From the NCBI GenBank assembly GCA_023459435.1, contig JAEWUL010000242.1, positions 1-8,026 of the forward strand: a stretch of 8,026 nt of DNA. The letters are read 5' to 3'. Of this stretch, positions 1-6,165 are shown piece by piece (the stretch's first letter is position 1; the number at the start of each line of letters is the position of its first letter). The notes beneath the pieces were generated by a model, which made no database searches, was not told where the DNA came from, and saw nothing but the letters and a program-made list of their open reading frames with translations. A program made the translations under genes and the position numbers. Source of the DNA: Bacteroidota bacterium (lineage in GTDB: Bacteria > Bacteroidota > Bacteroidia > Bacteroidales > WCHB1-69).

Positions 1-48
1 GGAGATAATTTTTTTCATAAGGTATATTTTTTCATAATTTATTATTTT

Positions 49-88
49 ATCAATTTCCCCGAGCTTAAGCAAGGGTCAATTGATTTTT
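49..88 (+). terminator. Possible weak terminator hairpin at left edge
   Basis: ATCAATT (49-55) pairs with AATTGAT (78-84). After a 2x2 internal mismatch, CCC (58-60) pairs with GGG (73-75), and the loop contains the palindrome GCTTAAGC (63-70). A run of T (84-88) follows on the + strand. This could end a rightward gene lying outside the window and converging on the DUF2156 gene. The stem is interrupted and AT-rich, so the call is tentative. The rest of bases 1-97 shows nothing recognisable. Confidence 0.3.
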
Positions 89-97
89 CACTATTCA

Positions 98-1006
98 CTA
101 TTTAAAAATGGTTAAGTGATAAACTTCATTCATATAATCAGGCATATACGATTTTTTGGCCTTTCGCAGGCCTTCTATACCCCCATCTTCAGCTCTGTTG
201 ATATAGGAATATCCTGTGGCAACTATTTGTGCAAATAGTTTATTGATCATGGCATAACTACCTCTGACTTTCCGATCCGCTTTTTCAAACAAGACTAGAT
301 AGGTGTCATCATTTAATGGTGCTCCAATAGAGAAAGCCACAAGCTCTTGCTCTACTTTTAAAAGGATTCCGTTCAAATCCAATTGATTGTAATACTGAAA
401 AGCCTCTTCTAATGCCTGATTCTCGAGGTTCAAGCGGGAGGATGCTCCAATCTGCTTCTCCTCATTCCATAAGGCATTGAACTTCCTAAGCTCAGGAATA
501 TGCTTTAAAGTGATTTTTTCGTACGACCACCTGTAGTTTTTTTCAAAGTAATGAATATGATTTCGTTTGGGTTTTAAGGCACTCCCTTTGAGATGAGCCA
601 GAGATTCTGTCAGATATATATACTCAAATTCATCTTCTGAAGGATAAAAAACATAAGAGCACCCCTCCCCTTTTAGTGTTTCTGCCCACTCCAGCAACTT
701 TTCACTATTGTGAGCGCAAAACTGGAAAAATCGGAGCTTATCCTGATGCACAAAAGCATACTTTTTAATCTCCTCAAAAACCTCATGATACGATCCTTCT
801 CCAACAGGAAAAAGAAAATAATCTTTTTGGTTGATTTGAATCTTGGAGATATAAAAATCTTTATAAGTTGCATAACTAAAGTGGATCACATTTCTGTACA
901 AAAACTGCACCACAAAACTATAGTTCAACAGATTACAATTCAGGGAGTTGAGTTTGTCTCCTAATCTATTTTGATCATCTAATGTAACAGAATGAAAAAT
1001 GAGCAT
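98..1006 (-). CDS. DUF2156 / phosphatidylglycerol lysyltransferase-like protein
   Basis: A 302-residue protein of the DUF2156 group, related to the C-terminal catalytic domain of MprF and to the GNAT-like FemXAB acyltransferases. Seen: the N-terminal 'TLDDQNRL' segment typical of the family start; a central basic stretch LKPKRNHIHYFEKNY (about 144-158); and the C-terminal signature YINRAEDGGIEGLRKAKKSY (268-287). There is no signal peptide or membrane segment in this version, so it is probably cytoplasmic. In MprF the domain transfers lysine from Lys-tRNA to phosphatidylglycerol, but the substrate of stand-alone family members is not established. The frame stays open upstream to 1159. I chose the ATG at 1004-1006 because the longer version would overlap both divergent promoters and add a 51-residue hydrophobic tail foreign to the family. 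Family assignment is firm; function is open. Confidence 0.82.
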   Translation of the reverse strand: MLIFHSVTLDDQNRLGDKLNSLNCNLLNYSFVVQFLYRNVIHFSYATYKDFYISKIQINQKDYFLFPVGEGSYHEVFEEIKKYAFVHQDKLRFFQFCAHNSEKLLEWAETLKGEGCSYVFYPSEDEFEYIYLTESLAHLKGSALKPKRNHIHYFEKNYRWSYEKITLKHIPELRKFNALWNEEKQIGASSRLNLENQALEEAFQYYNQLDLNGILLKVEQELVAFSIGAPLNDDTYLVLFEKADRKVRGSYAMINKLFAQIVATGYSYINRAEDGGIEGLRKAKKSYMPDYMNEVYHLTIFK

Positions 1007-1038
1007 ACCAACTATTTTGTATAAAGAGAAAAGCGGTG

Positions 1039-1046
1039 CAAAAGTA
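1039..1046 (-). promoter_or_regulatory. -7 promoter element of the DUF2156 gene
   Basis: Read on the minus strand this is TACTTTTG, an exact match to the Bacteroidota -7 consensus TAnnTTTG. It lies 32 bases before the ATG at 1006, which supports that start over the longer frame. No TTG -33 element sits at the usual spacing of about 19 bases; the nearest is about 29 bases away. Confidence 0.5.
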
Positions 1047-1103
1047 TAAAAAAAAGGGTACCATTTTTTTGAATACAATAATATTAAAATACAAAAAATC
1101 ATG

Positions 1104-1111
1104 TATTTTTG
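1104..1111 (+). promoter_or_regulatory. -7 promoter element of the M13 peptidase gene
   Basis: TATTTTTG matches TAnnTTTG exactly and lies 65 bases before the ATG at 1177, leaving a 5' leader of roughly 58 nt. It is divergent from the element at 1039-1046, so the two genes share a 170-base control region. A -33 TTG at good spacing is not evident. The leader before the ATG is A-rich with no Shine-Dalgarno, as is usual in this phylum. Confidence 0.5.
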
Positions 1112-1176
1112 CATCTCCAAAAAAATGAAGGTGTTAAGATTTAATATATTAATAACCAATTAATTAACAAAAACAA

Positions 1177-3231
1177 ATGAAAAACCATTTAACATTAATC
1201 ATGATGAGTATTATTGTTTTATTTGCATCATGTAAAGAAAAGAAGGAGAGTGCAGTTCAAGAATTGACCTCCGGAATCAACAAATCTAATTTAGATACAA
1301 CTGTTAGTCCAAAAACCGATTTCTATCGTTATGCAACAGGAGGATGGATGGATAAAAACCCGCTAACAGCTGAATATTCGAGATTTGGAACTTTTGATCA
1401 GTTAGCAGAAAACAACAAAGAGAAACTAAAAGTGTTAATCACAGAGATTGCCAAAGGGGAACATGAGCAAGGGAGTATCAAACAAAAAATCGGAGATCTT
1501 TATAACATTGGAATGGATACAGTAACGATTGAAAAGCAAGGTTCTACTCCCATTCAACCTGAATTAAACAGAATTGCGACTTTACAATCTATTAAAGAGC
1601 TTCCAACTGTAATAGGTGAAATGCATCTGACGGGAAATGCTCCGTTTTTTGGTTTGTTTGGAGAGGCAGATCCTAAAAACAGTTCCATGAACATAGCCTG
1701 GATATGGCAAACCGGATTGGGAATCGGAGATCGTGATTACTATTTTGATCCTGAAATGAAAAATGTAAGAGATGAATATGTAGCACTTTTAACAAAAATG
1801 TTTAAAATTTCCGGGTATTCTAAAATTATTGGAATGGAAGGGAAAGAGGAACAAGTGGCAAAAGATGTGATGAAACTGGAAACAGAGATGGCTAAAGTAT
1901 TTGCTCCTAAAGAACTTCTAAGGGATCCTAATGCTACATATAATTTAAAAACAATTGAAGAGTTTCAAAAAATGATCCCCAATTTCGATGTAAAAGCATA
2001 TTTAACAAAAATGGATTTGGGTGGATTAACCAGTGTTAATACTGGACAGGTTCAATATATCAAAGGTTTGAATAGCATCATTGGAAAAACAAATTTGAAT
2101 ACGATTAAAGCTTATTTGGCATGGAATGTGATCAATAGTGCAGCTCCTTTTTTAAGCAAAGCGTTTGTAGATGCTGATTTTCATTTTTATAATAAAATAT
2201 TATCAGGCAAAGAATCTGATAAACCCAGATGGAAAAAAGTGATAGAAACTGTTGATGGCTCTTTAGGTGAAGCAGTTGGTCAAATGTACGTGGAAAAATA
2301 TTTCCCTGCTGAAGCAAAAGTAAGAATGGAAAAACTGGTTGCCAATTTAAAAGTAGCGATGGCAACTCGTTTTAAAGAGTTGACATGGATGTCTGATTCT
2401 ACTAAAGTAAAAGCGATTGACAAATTAGATGCCATTATTGTAAAGGTTGGATATCCTGACAAATGGAGAGATTATTCCGGATTGGAGATCAAAAATGACA
2501 GTTATTATGCGAATATTGTAAGATCCAGAATTTTCGAAAACAAATATCAAATGAGCAAAATCGGAAAACCGGTAGATCCTACATTATGGGGTATGACTCC
2601 ACAAACAGTGAATGCTTATTACAATCCTTCAACGAATGAGATCTGCTTCCCTGCAGGTATTTTACAACCCCCATTTTTTGATATGAATGCTGATGATGCT
2701 GTTAATTATGGTGCTATTGGTGTTGTTATTGGACACGAGATGACACACGGTTTTGATGATGCAGGAAGATATTATGATAAAAAAGGGAATCTTACTGATT
2801 GGTGGAGTGAAGAGGATAGTAAAAATTTTGCAGAACGTTCAAAAGTATTGGTTGATTATTATAACAATATTGAAGTTTTACCAAACTTAAAAGCAAATGG
2901 GGTTTTCACATTAGGTGAAAATATTGCTGATAACGGGGGTATCAATATCTCTTATGTGGCGTTACAAAAAGCGATCAAAGACTCATCTGTCCTTGGTGTA
3001 ATGGATGGATTTACCCCAGAACAAAGATTTTTTATTGCTTATGCAATGGTTTGGGGTGGCAATATCCGCGATGCGGAGATTATCCGCCGTACGAAAGAGG
3101 ATCCACACTCTTTAGGAAAATGGAGAGTTAATGGTGCATTGCCTCATATTACATCCTTTCTGGAAGCTTTTGGGGTAAAAGAGGGTGACAACATGTGGCT
3201 CGCTCCTGAAAAAAGAGCACAAATCTGGTAA
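1177..3231 (+). CDS. M13 family zinc metallopeptidase, lipoprotein
   Basis: A 684-residue neprilysin/PepO-type endopeptidase that cleaves peptides outside the cytoplasm. Seen: a lipoprotein signal peptide (residues 1-18) with lipobox LFAS-C and lipidated Cys19. The M13 N-terminal domain follows (starting near 'DFYRYATGGWMDKNP'). The catalytic region has the substrate-binding NAYYNP (479-484), zinc motif HEMTH (520-524, catalytic Glu521), third zinc ligand Glu581 in ENIAD with Asp585, and the downstream His644 and Arg650 matching the conserved His/Arg of neprilysin. It ends in the family-typical Trp. Length is normal for the family and no active-site residue is missing. Residues after Cys19 are KEKKE, charged like the surface lipoprotein export signals of Bacteroidota, so an outer-membrane, possibly surface-exposed, location is inferred. 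It reads toward arcC with a 49-base gap and no terminator between. Confidence 0.95.
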   Translation: MKNHLTLIMMSIIVLFASCKEKKESAVQELTSGINKSNLDTTVSPKTDFYRYATGGWMDKNPLTAEYSRFGTFDQLAENNKEKLKVLITEIAKGEHEQGSIKQKIGDLYNIGMDTVTIEKQGSTPIQPELNRIATLQSIKELPTVIGEMHLTGNAPFFGLFGEADPKNSSMNIAWIWQTGLGIGDRDYYFDPEMKNVRDEYVALLTKMFKISGYSKIIGMEGKEEQVAKDVMKLETEMAKVFAPKELLRDPNATYNLKTIEEFQKMIPNFDVKAYLTKMDLGGLTSVNTGQVQYIKGLNSIIGKTNLNTIKAYLAWNVINSAAPFLSKAFVDADFHFYNKILSGKESDKPRWKKVIETVDGSLGEAVGQMYVEKYFPAEAKVRMEKLVANLKVAMATRFKELTWMSDSTKVKAIDKLDAIIVKVGYPDKWRDYSGLEIKNDSYYANIVRSRIFENKYQMSKIGKPVDPTLWGMTPQTVNAYYNPSTNEICFPAGILQPPFFDMNADDAVNYGAIGVVIGHEMTHGFDDAGRYYDKKGNLTDWWSEEDSKNFAERSKVLVDYYNNIEVLPNLKANGVFTLGENIADNGGINISYVALQKAIKDSSVLGVMDGFTPEQRFFIAYAMVWGGNIRDAEIIRRTKEDPHSLGKWRVNGALPHITSFLEAFGVKEGDNMWLAPEKRAQIW

Positions 3232-3280
3232 TCTAAAAAATAATATATCATCGTTTTACAAACTAATCAGAAACATTTTT

Positions 3281-4225
3281 ATGAAAAAATTAGCAATGGT
3301 TGCCTTTGGCGGAAATGCGTTATTGAGAAGTAATCAAAAAGGCACATATCAGGAACAGTTGGATAATGTAATGGAAACTTGCAAGTCCCTGAACAAACTA
3401 TACGAACAGGACTACGATTTGGTTATCGGTCATGGAAACGGCCCACAAGTAGGTAATGTAATGCTTCAACATGATGCCGGATTAAAAACATACGGTATTG
3501 AAGCGATGCCTATGGATGTTTGTGTTGCTGAAACTCAGGGTTCCATTGGATACATGATTGAATTAGCTTTTAGAAACATCTTTTTTAAAGGGGGAATCAG
3601 AAAACACGTGATCACTTTAGTAACTCAAGTAGTGGTGGATGAAAACGACCCTGCTTTCCAAAAACCAACAAAACCGGTAGGACCATACTACACAAAAGAA
3701 CAAGCAGACCATTTTGCGAAAGAAACTGGCGCTGTGTTTGCTGAAGACCCAAAAGGGAACGGTTGGAGAAAAATTGTAGCTTCTCCCAGACCATTACACA
3801 TCAGCAATATCGATGTGGTTCAAAGGCTGGCTACTTCCGGATATGTGGTGATCACCTGTGGTGGTGGTGGAATCCCTGTGGTGAGAAATGAAAAAGGAGG
3901 AAAAGGGATGGAAGCTGTTATTGATAAAGATTTAGCATCCGCTCTAGCAGCTGTAGAAATGAAAGCTGATGAATTTTATATCCTGACCGATGTTCCTAAA
4001 GTGTATATCAACTTCCGAAAGGAAAACGAAAAAGCATTAGACGTTATCACTGTCAATGAAGCCAAACAATACCTCGCTGAAGGTCATTTTACAGAAGGTT
4101 CCATGGCCCCAAAAATCAGAGCTGCCCTCTACTTTGTTGAAAACGGAGGTAAAGAGTGTATCATCACTGAAGCTGGGCAACTGGGAAATCCTCATTGTGG
4201 GACCAGAATCGTTAGAAATTTCTAA
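3281..4225 (+). CDS. arcC: Carbamate kinase
   Basis: A 314-residue cytoplasmic kinase of the amino acid kinase fold, catalysing carbamoyl phosphate + ADP to ATP + carbamate (giving NH3 and CO2). Seen: nucleotide/phosphate loop AFGGNALL (8-15), GHGNGPQVG (50-58), the carbamate-kinase signature MPMDVCVAETQGSIGYM (76-92), ITCGGGGIPV (191-200), VIDKDLAS (213-220), TDVPKVYI (236-243) and the C-terminal FTEGSMAPKI. All motifs are intact and the length is normal. The start chosen is the ATG at 3281, directly before MKKLAMVAFGG. An upstream in-frame start at 3185 would overlap the peptidase gene and add residues foreign to the family. It follows the M13 gene by 49 bases and probably shares its transcript, since I find no TAnnTTTG in the gap. 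No arcA or arcB lies alongside, so its pathway cannot be read from context. Confidence 0.95.
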   Translation: MKKLAMVAFGGNALLRSNQKGTYQEQLDNVMETCKSLNKLYEQDYDLVIGHGNGPQVGNVMLQHDAGLKTYGIEAMPMDVCVAETQGSIGYMIELAFRNIFFKGGIRKHVITLVTQVVVDENDPAFQKPTKPVGPYYTKEQADHFAKETGAVFAEDPKGNGWRKIVASPRPLHISNIDVVQRLATSGYVVITCGGGGIPVVRNEKGGKGMEAVIDKDLASALAAVEMKADEFYILTDVPKVYINFRKENEKALDVITVNEAKQYLAEGHFTEGSMAPKIRAALYFVENGGKECIITEAGQLGNPHCGTRIVRNF

Positions 4226-4280
4226 TAGACGAATAGGAAACACTCCGGAATCATATCCTACTGTTTTTCCACTATTTAAT

Positions 4281-4313
4281 GGATCGGTTACCCAAAAAAC
4301 CGATCCTTTTTAT
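4281..4313 (+). terminator. Intrinsic terminator of the M13 peptidase-arcC unit
   Basis: GGATCGGTT (4281-4289) pairs perfectly with AACCGATCC (4298-4306) around an 8-base loop, followed by TTTTTATTT. It lies 55 bases after the arcC stop and is the clearest terminator in the window. Confidence 0.88.
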
Positions 4314-4394
4314 TTCCCAAAACTTGCAATTACAAATTTGGAATGGAACCATACCATTTTGCAATAATTCAGAAAAATATTTCTAAATCGACCC

Positions 4395-4421
4395 CTTTTT
4401 GACCTTTTTGGGGTCAAAAAG
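4395..4421. repeat. Inverted repeat (10-bp stem, 7-base loop)
   Basis: CTTTTTGACC (4395-4404) is the exact reverse complement of GGTCAAAAAG (4412-4421), with loop TTTTTGG. An alternative register pairs GACCCC with GGGGTC. No T-tract follows on the + strand, so it is not a standard rightward terminator. Function unknown. Confidence 0.6.
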
Positions 4422-4460
4422 TGTCCATTTTAGAAGTGGAAATCTCCAAAAAAAGTGATT

Positions 4461-4497
4461 CAAATTTGGACATTTTTGCAAATTTGATACATTTTTG
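4461..4497. repeat. Imperfect tandem repeat with palindromic CAAATTTG cores
   Basis: CAAATTTGGACATTTTTG (4461-4478) is followed at once by CAAATTTGATACATTTTTG (4479-4497). The two differ only by GG versus GAT at the junction. Each copy begins with the 8-base palindrome CAAATTTG, giving two palindromes 18 bases apart. A further CAAATTTGGA lies at 4333-4342. This could be a paired operator or a small duplication in low-complexity DNA. Confidence 0.55.
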
Positions 4498-4624
4498 ACA
4501 CAAAATCATGCGCTCGTTCAGAATTTTTGTCTAAAATGTTAAATTTTCCAAAAAAACAGATCGGTTAGAAAAATTACATATAAATTTGAGCCTCATAAAA
4601 AAAATTGACTACAATTTTGTCCCG

Positions 4625-4688
4625 CATGTAAGTTGTAGCCACTAAGAATCACAGAGAGACCTATTTCGTTAGTGGCTACAAATACATG
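4625..4688. repeat. Large imperfect palindrome, possible hairpin RNA or palindromic repeat element
   Basis: TTGTAGCCACTAA (4633-4645) pairs over 13 bases with TTAGTGGCTACAA (4669-4681). After a small asymmetric bulge (AG against A), CATGTA (4625-4630) pairs with TACATG (4683-4688). Inside, GAA (4646-4648) can pair with TTC (4665-4667) past one bulged G. In all about 22 pairs fold around a 16-base loop. It lies about 70 bases before the DUF4476 promoter and has no T-tract, so it does not look like a terminator. It may be a dispersed palindromic repeat or a small non-autonomous element. Confidence 0.65.
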
Positions 4689-4754
4689 TACTTTAAAAAC
4701 CCCATAACCTTCATTAAATTCGGGTCCCTTTCCTGAGCTTGTTAAACTTTTGCT

Positions 4755-4762
4755 TATATTTG
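4755..4762 (+). promoter_or_regulatory. -7 promoter element of the DUF4476 gene
   Basis: TATATTTG matches TAnnTTTG exactly, 39 bases before the ATG at 4802. The nearest upstream TTG (4739-4741) is 13 bases away, closer than the usual spacing of about 19, so the -33 box is unclear. The leader before the ATG is A/T-rich without a Shine-Dalgarno. Confidence 0.55.
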
Positions 4763-4801
4763 CAATCCATAACGTATAACCTATATAAAATAGATCAAAT
4801 T

Positions 4802-5743
4802 ATGAAAAAAATTAGTTTTTTAATCCTTATCATTTTTTTTACACTCCCTTCATTCGCCCAATGGGGTTCAATCACTGTCAGCACTCAAAATTTTAATCAC
4901 AGATTCTGGTTGTTCGTAGATGATGTTTTACAAAATCAATATTCTGTTAATTCGATTAGAATTGAGGGAATGAACATCCAGGGACAATACAAAGTGCGTG
5001 TTGAAATGGATAATCAGGAACAAAATGTGGTGGGGCAAAGTGTTAGAGTTACTCCTAATCCAAGAAATAATACTTTTATGATTCAAAACCGCGGGGGTGA
5101 ATTTGTCTTTAAAAAATCTAATTTAAACACCAATCCTAATGTGGTAATGGCCCTTATTCAGCCCAATTACCATTTTTATAACGACTATTACTCCTATTTA
5201 TATCCTGGGTTTGGAAATTATGGAAATTACTGGGGAAATAGTGGTAGAAAATACACCTTCAACAACATCCCTGATGATTGTCACCCCAACTATAACAACA
5301 ACTACCCCGGTAGTGGTAACCATGGTAATAACTATGGAAACAATCAAGGGAATAATTATGGAAACAACAACCATGGAAATAACAACCACGGCAACAACAA
5401 CCATGGAAACAACAACCATGGAAACAATCCCGGATATGGAAATCCTCAAGGCGGAATCAACCCTTGTATGAATCAAAATGAGTTCAATACTGCCTTAAAC
5501 TCAATTAGAAGCGATTCTTTTGAGTCTGGAAAACTCAATAAAGCTAAGCAGATTGTTTCCAGAAACAGAATGTGTACCGCACAAATTATTCAAATTGTGA
5601 GATTGTTCTCTTTTGAAAGCAATAAACTGGAATTTGCAAAATATGCCTATCAATATTGTACCGATAAAAACAACTACTATCAGGTTACTGATGCTTTTTC
5701 ATTCCAATCTTCTAAGGATGAATTACTGAAGTTTATCAAATAA
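4802..5743 (+). CDS. Secreted DUF4476 protein with Asn/Gly/His repeat linker
   Basis: A 313-residue exported protein. Seen: a signal peptide MKKISFLILIIFFTLPSFA with likely cleavage after Ala19. Residues about 20-105 form a strand-rich N-terminal domain. A Tyr/Asn/Gly-rich linker follows (about 120-220) with a GNN[H/Y/Q] array at 172-209. Residues about 222-313 form a C-terminal DUF4476 domain, opening CMNQNEF and carrying the typical duplicated FES..KL..AK pattern (SFESGKLNKAKQIV, SFESNKLEFAKYAY) and FSFQSSKDEL near the end. DUF4476 is a Bacteroidota family of unknown function. The ATG at 4802 is preferred because the signal peptide begins there and the promoter at 4755-4762 lies just upstream. 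A TTG start at 4739 would place the signal peptide internally. Its stop codon directly abuts that of the leftward gene. Location is periplasm or beyond; role unknown. Confidence 0.88.
   Translation: MKKISFLILIIFFTLPSFAQWGSITVSTQNFNHRFWLFVDDVLQNQYSVNSIRIEGMNIQGQYKVRVEMDNQEQNVVGQSVRVTPNPRNNTFMIQNRGGEFVFKKSNLNTNPNVVMALIQPNYHFYNDYYSYLYPGFGNYGNYWGNSGRKYTFNNIPDDCHPNYNNNYPGSGNHGNNYGNNQGNNYGNNNHGNNNHGNNNHGNNNHGNNPGYGNPQGGINPCMNQNEFNTALNSIRSDSFESGKLNKAKQIVSRNRMCTAQIIQIVRLFSFESNKLEFAKYAYQYCTDKNNYYQVTDAFSFQSSKDELLKFIK
5315..5428 (+). repeat. Tandem repeat array encoding GNN[H/Y/Q], with four 15-base units
   Basis: Within the DUF4476 gene, residues 172-209 are degenerate Gly-Asn-Asn-X repeats. The core 5363-5422 is four 15-base units encoding NNNHG. 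The last two units are identical in DNA (AACAACCATGGAAAC, offset) and the others differ by one to three third-position changes. Such identity points to recent expansion by slippage or unequal recombination, so copy number may vary between strains. Because the unit is a multiple of three, changes keep the frame. Confidence 0.85.
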
Positions 5744-6163
5744 TTATGTTCTTCTGAATTTATGAGGGTCAGAAGAATCCCATGATTGGTACATGAGTTG
5801 TTCCTGGATTGTTCTGACTAAAAAAAGAAAAACATCTAATTTTTGATCTACAAGCCACTTGATTGCCATATCCTCTTTGCGACACGCCGCTGCGAAGATG
5901 GACATGATGTGGCATTTATATTTTTCCAACCATTGAATTGCATTATCTTCTCCATCAATGGCATTGCTTAAAATGGCAAACTCCGGGTACCCATTGTTCA
6001 AAAGCCAGTGTAGTGCTTCTAAGTTGGAATGAACTGCAGCAGAAAAAGCAGCCAGCTCCGGATACCCATTCTGCATTAAAAAATCTGTAAAATTACTATC
6101 CCCTTTCAGACTCTCATTCAGAGCCATCAGGATCTTCACGTCATAATCTGATATACAATGCAT
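5744..6163 (-). CDS. Hypothetical protein with 25-residue helical repeats
   Basis: A 139-residue, apparently cytoplasmic protein with no signal peptide or membrane segment. Seen: a repeat of exactly 25 residues. The aromatic-Leu pairs fall at F28-L29, W53-L54, W78-L79 and W103-L104. GYPE recurs at 33-36 and 58-61, and small Ala-rich helical stretches fall at about 38-44, 63-69 and 88-94. An N-terminal half unit (about 10-27) fits the same register. The pattern suggests a small helical solenoid, loosely like ankyrin or Sel1 repeats but of a different length. I recall similar unnamed Bacteroidota proteins but no function. The start lies 2 bases after the glnS stop (TAACCATG on the minus strand), so translation is probably coupled and the two share an operon. 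Its stop abuts that of the DUF4476 gene. Confidence 0.8.
   Translation of the reverse strand: MHCISDYDVKILMALNESLKGDSNFTDFLMQNGYPELAAFSAAVHSNLEALHWLLNNGYPEFAILSNAIDGEDNAIQWLEKYKCHIMSIFAAACRKEDMAIKWLVDQKLDVFLFLVRTIQEQLMYQSWDSSDPHKFRRT
5749..5777. terminator. Hairpin at the convergent gene junction
   Basis: TTCTTCTGA (5749-5757) pairs perfectly with TCAGAAGAA (5769-5777) around an 11-base loop. It begins five bases after the DUF4476 stop and lies inside the last codons of the opposing gene. With no spacer between the two genes, it may help end or protect the rightward transcript. There is no T-tract on either side, so it is not a classical intrinsic terminator. Confidence 0.35.
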
Positions 6164-6165
6164 GG

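Larger units (their letters stand above)
4226..4801. other. Gene-free structured spacer between arcC and the DUF4476 gene
   Basis: These 576 bases contain no convincing coding frame on either strand and no tRNA or rRNA. They hold the arcC terminator, a hairpin at 4395-4421, an imperfect 18/19-base tandem repeat at 4461-4497, three copies of the palindrome CAAATTTG (4333-4340, 4461-4468, 4479-4486), a 64-base palindrome at 4625-4688, and the DUF4476 promoter at 4755-4762. The 9-mer GATCGGTTA from the terminator stem recurs at 4559-4567. The density of repeats could reflect regulatory sites, a decayed mobile element or a non-coding RNA; I cannot distinguish these by reading. Confidence 0.6.

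Noticed and set aside
1007..1159. N-terminal extension of the DUF2156 gene with a membrane-like segment
   Set aside because: It overlaps both divergent promoter elements, is very AT-rich, and the family start pattern begins at the ATG at 1006.
3185..3280. Longer arcC start overlapping the M13 gene end
   Set aside because: The extra residues are unlike carbamate kinases, and the canonical MKKLAMVAFGGNALL start is at 3281.
4056..4367. Open frame running past the arcC stop in another frame
   Set aside because: It overlaps the well-supported arcC C-terminus and the terminator and has no recognisable family features.
4625..4690. Possible tRNA because of the long closing stem
   Set aside because: The stem is about 13 to 19 bp rather than 7, there is no cloverleaf with D, anticodon and T arms, and no GTTC T-loop.
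4739..4801. TTG start for the DUF4476 gene
   Set aside because: It would overlap the -7 element and put a clear signal peptide at an internal position.
5363..5422. Possible CRISPR-like repeats
   Set aside because: The units are 15 bases with no spacers and lie in frame inside a coding sequence.
5198..5476. Open frames on both strands across the Asn/Gly repeat region, rich in Val/Ile/Met/Thr
   Set aside because: They arise from the 15-base repeats read in other frames and have no start context or family likeness.
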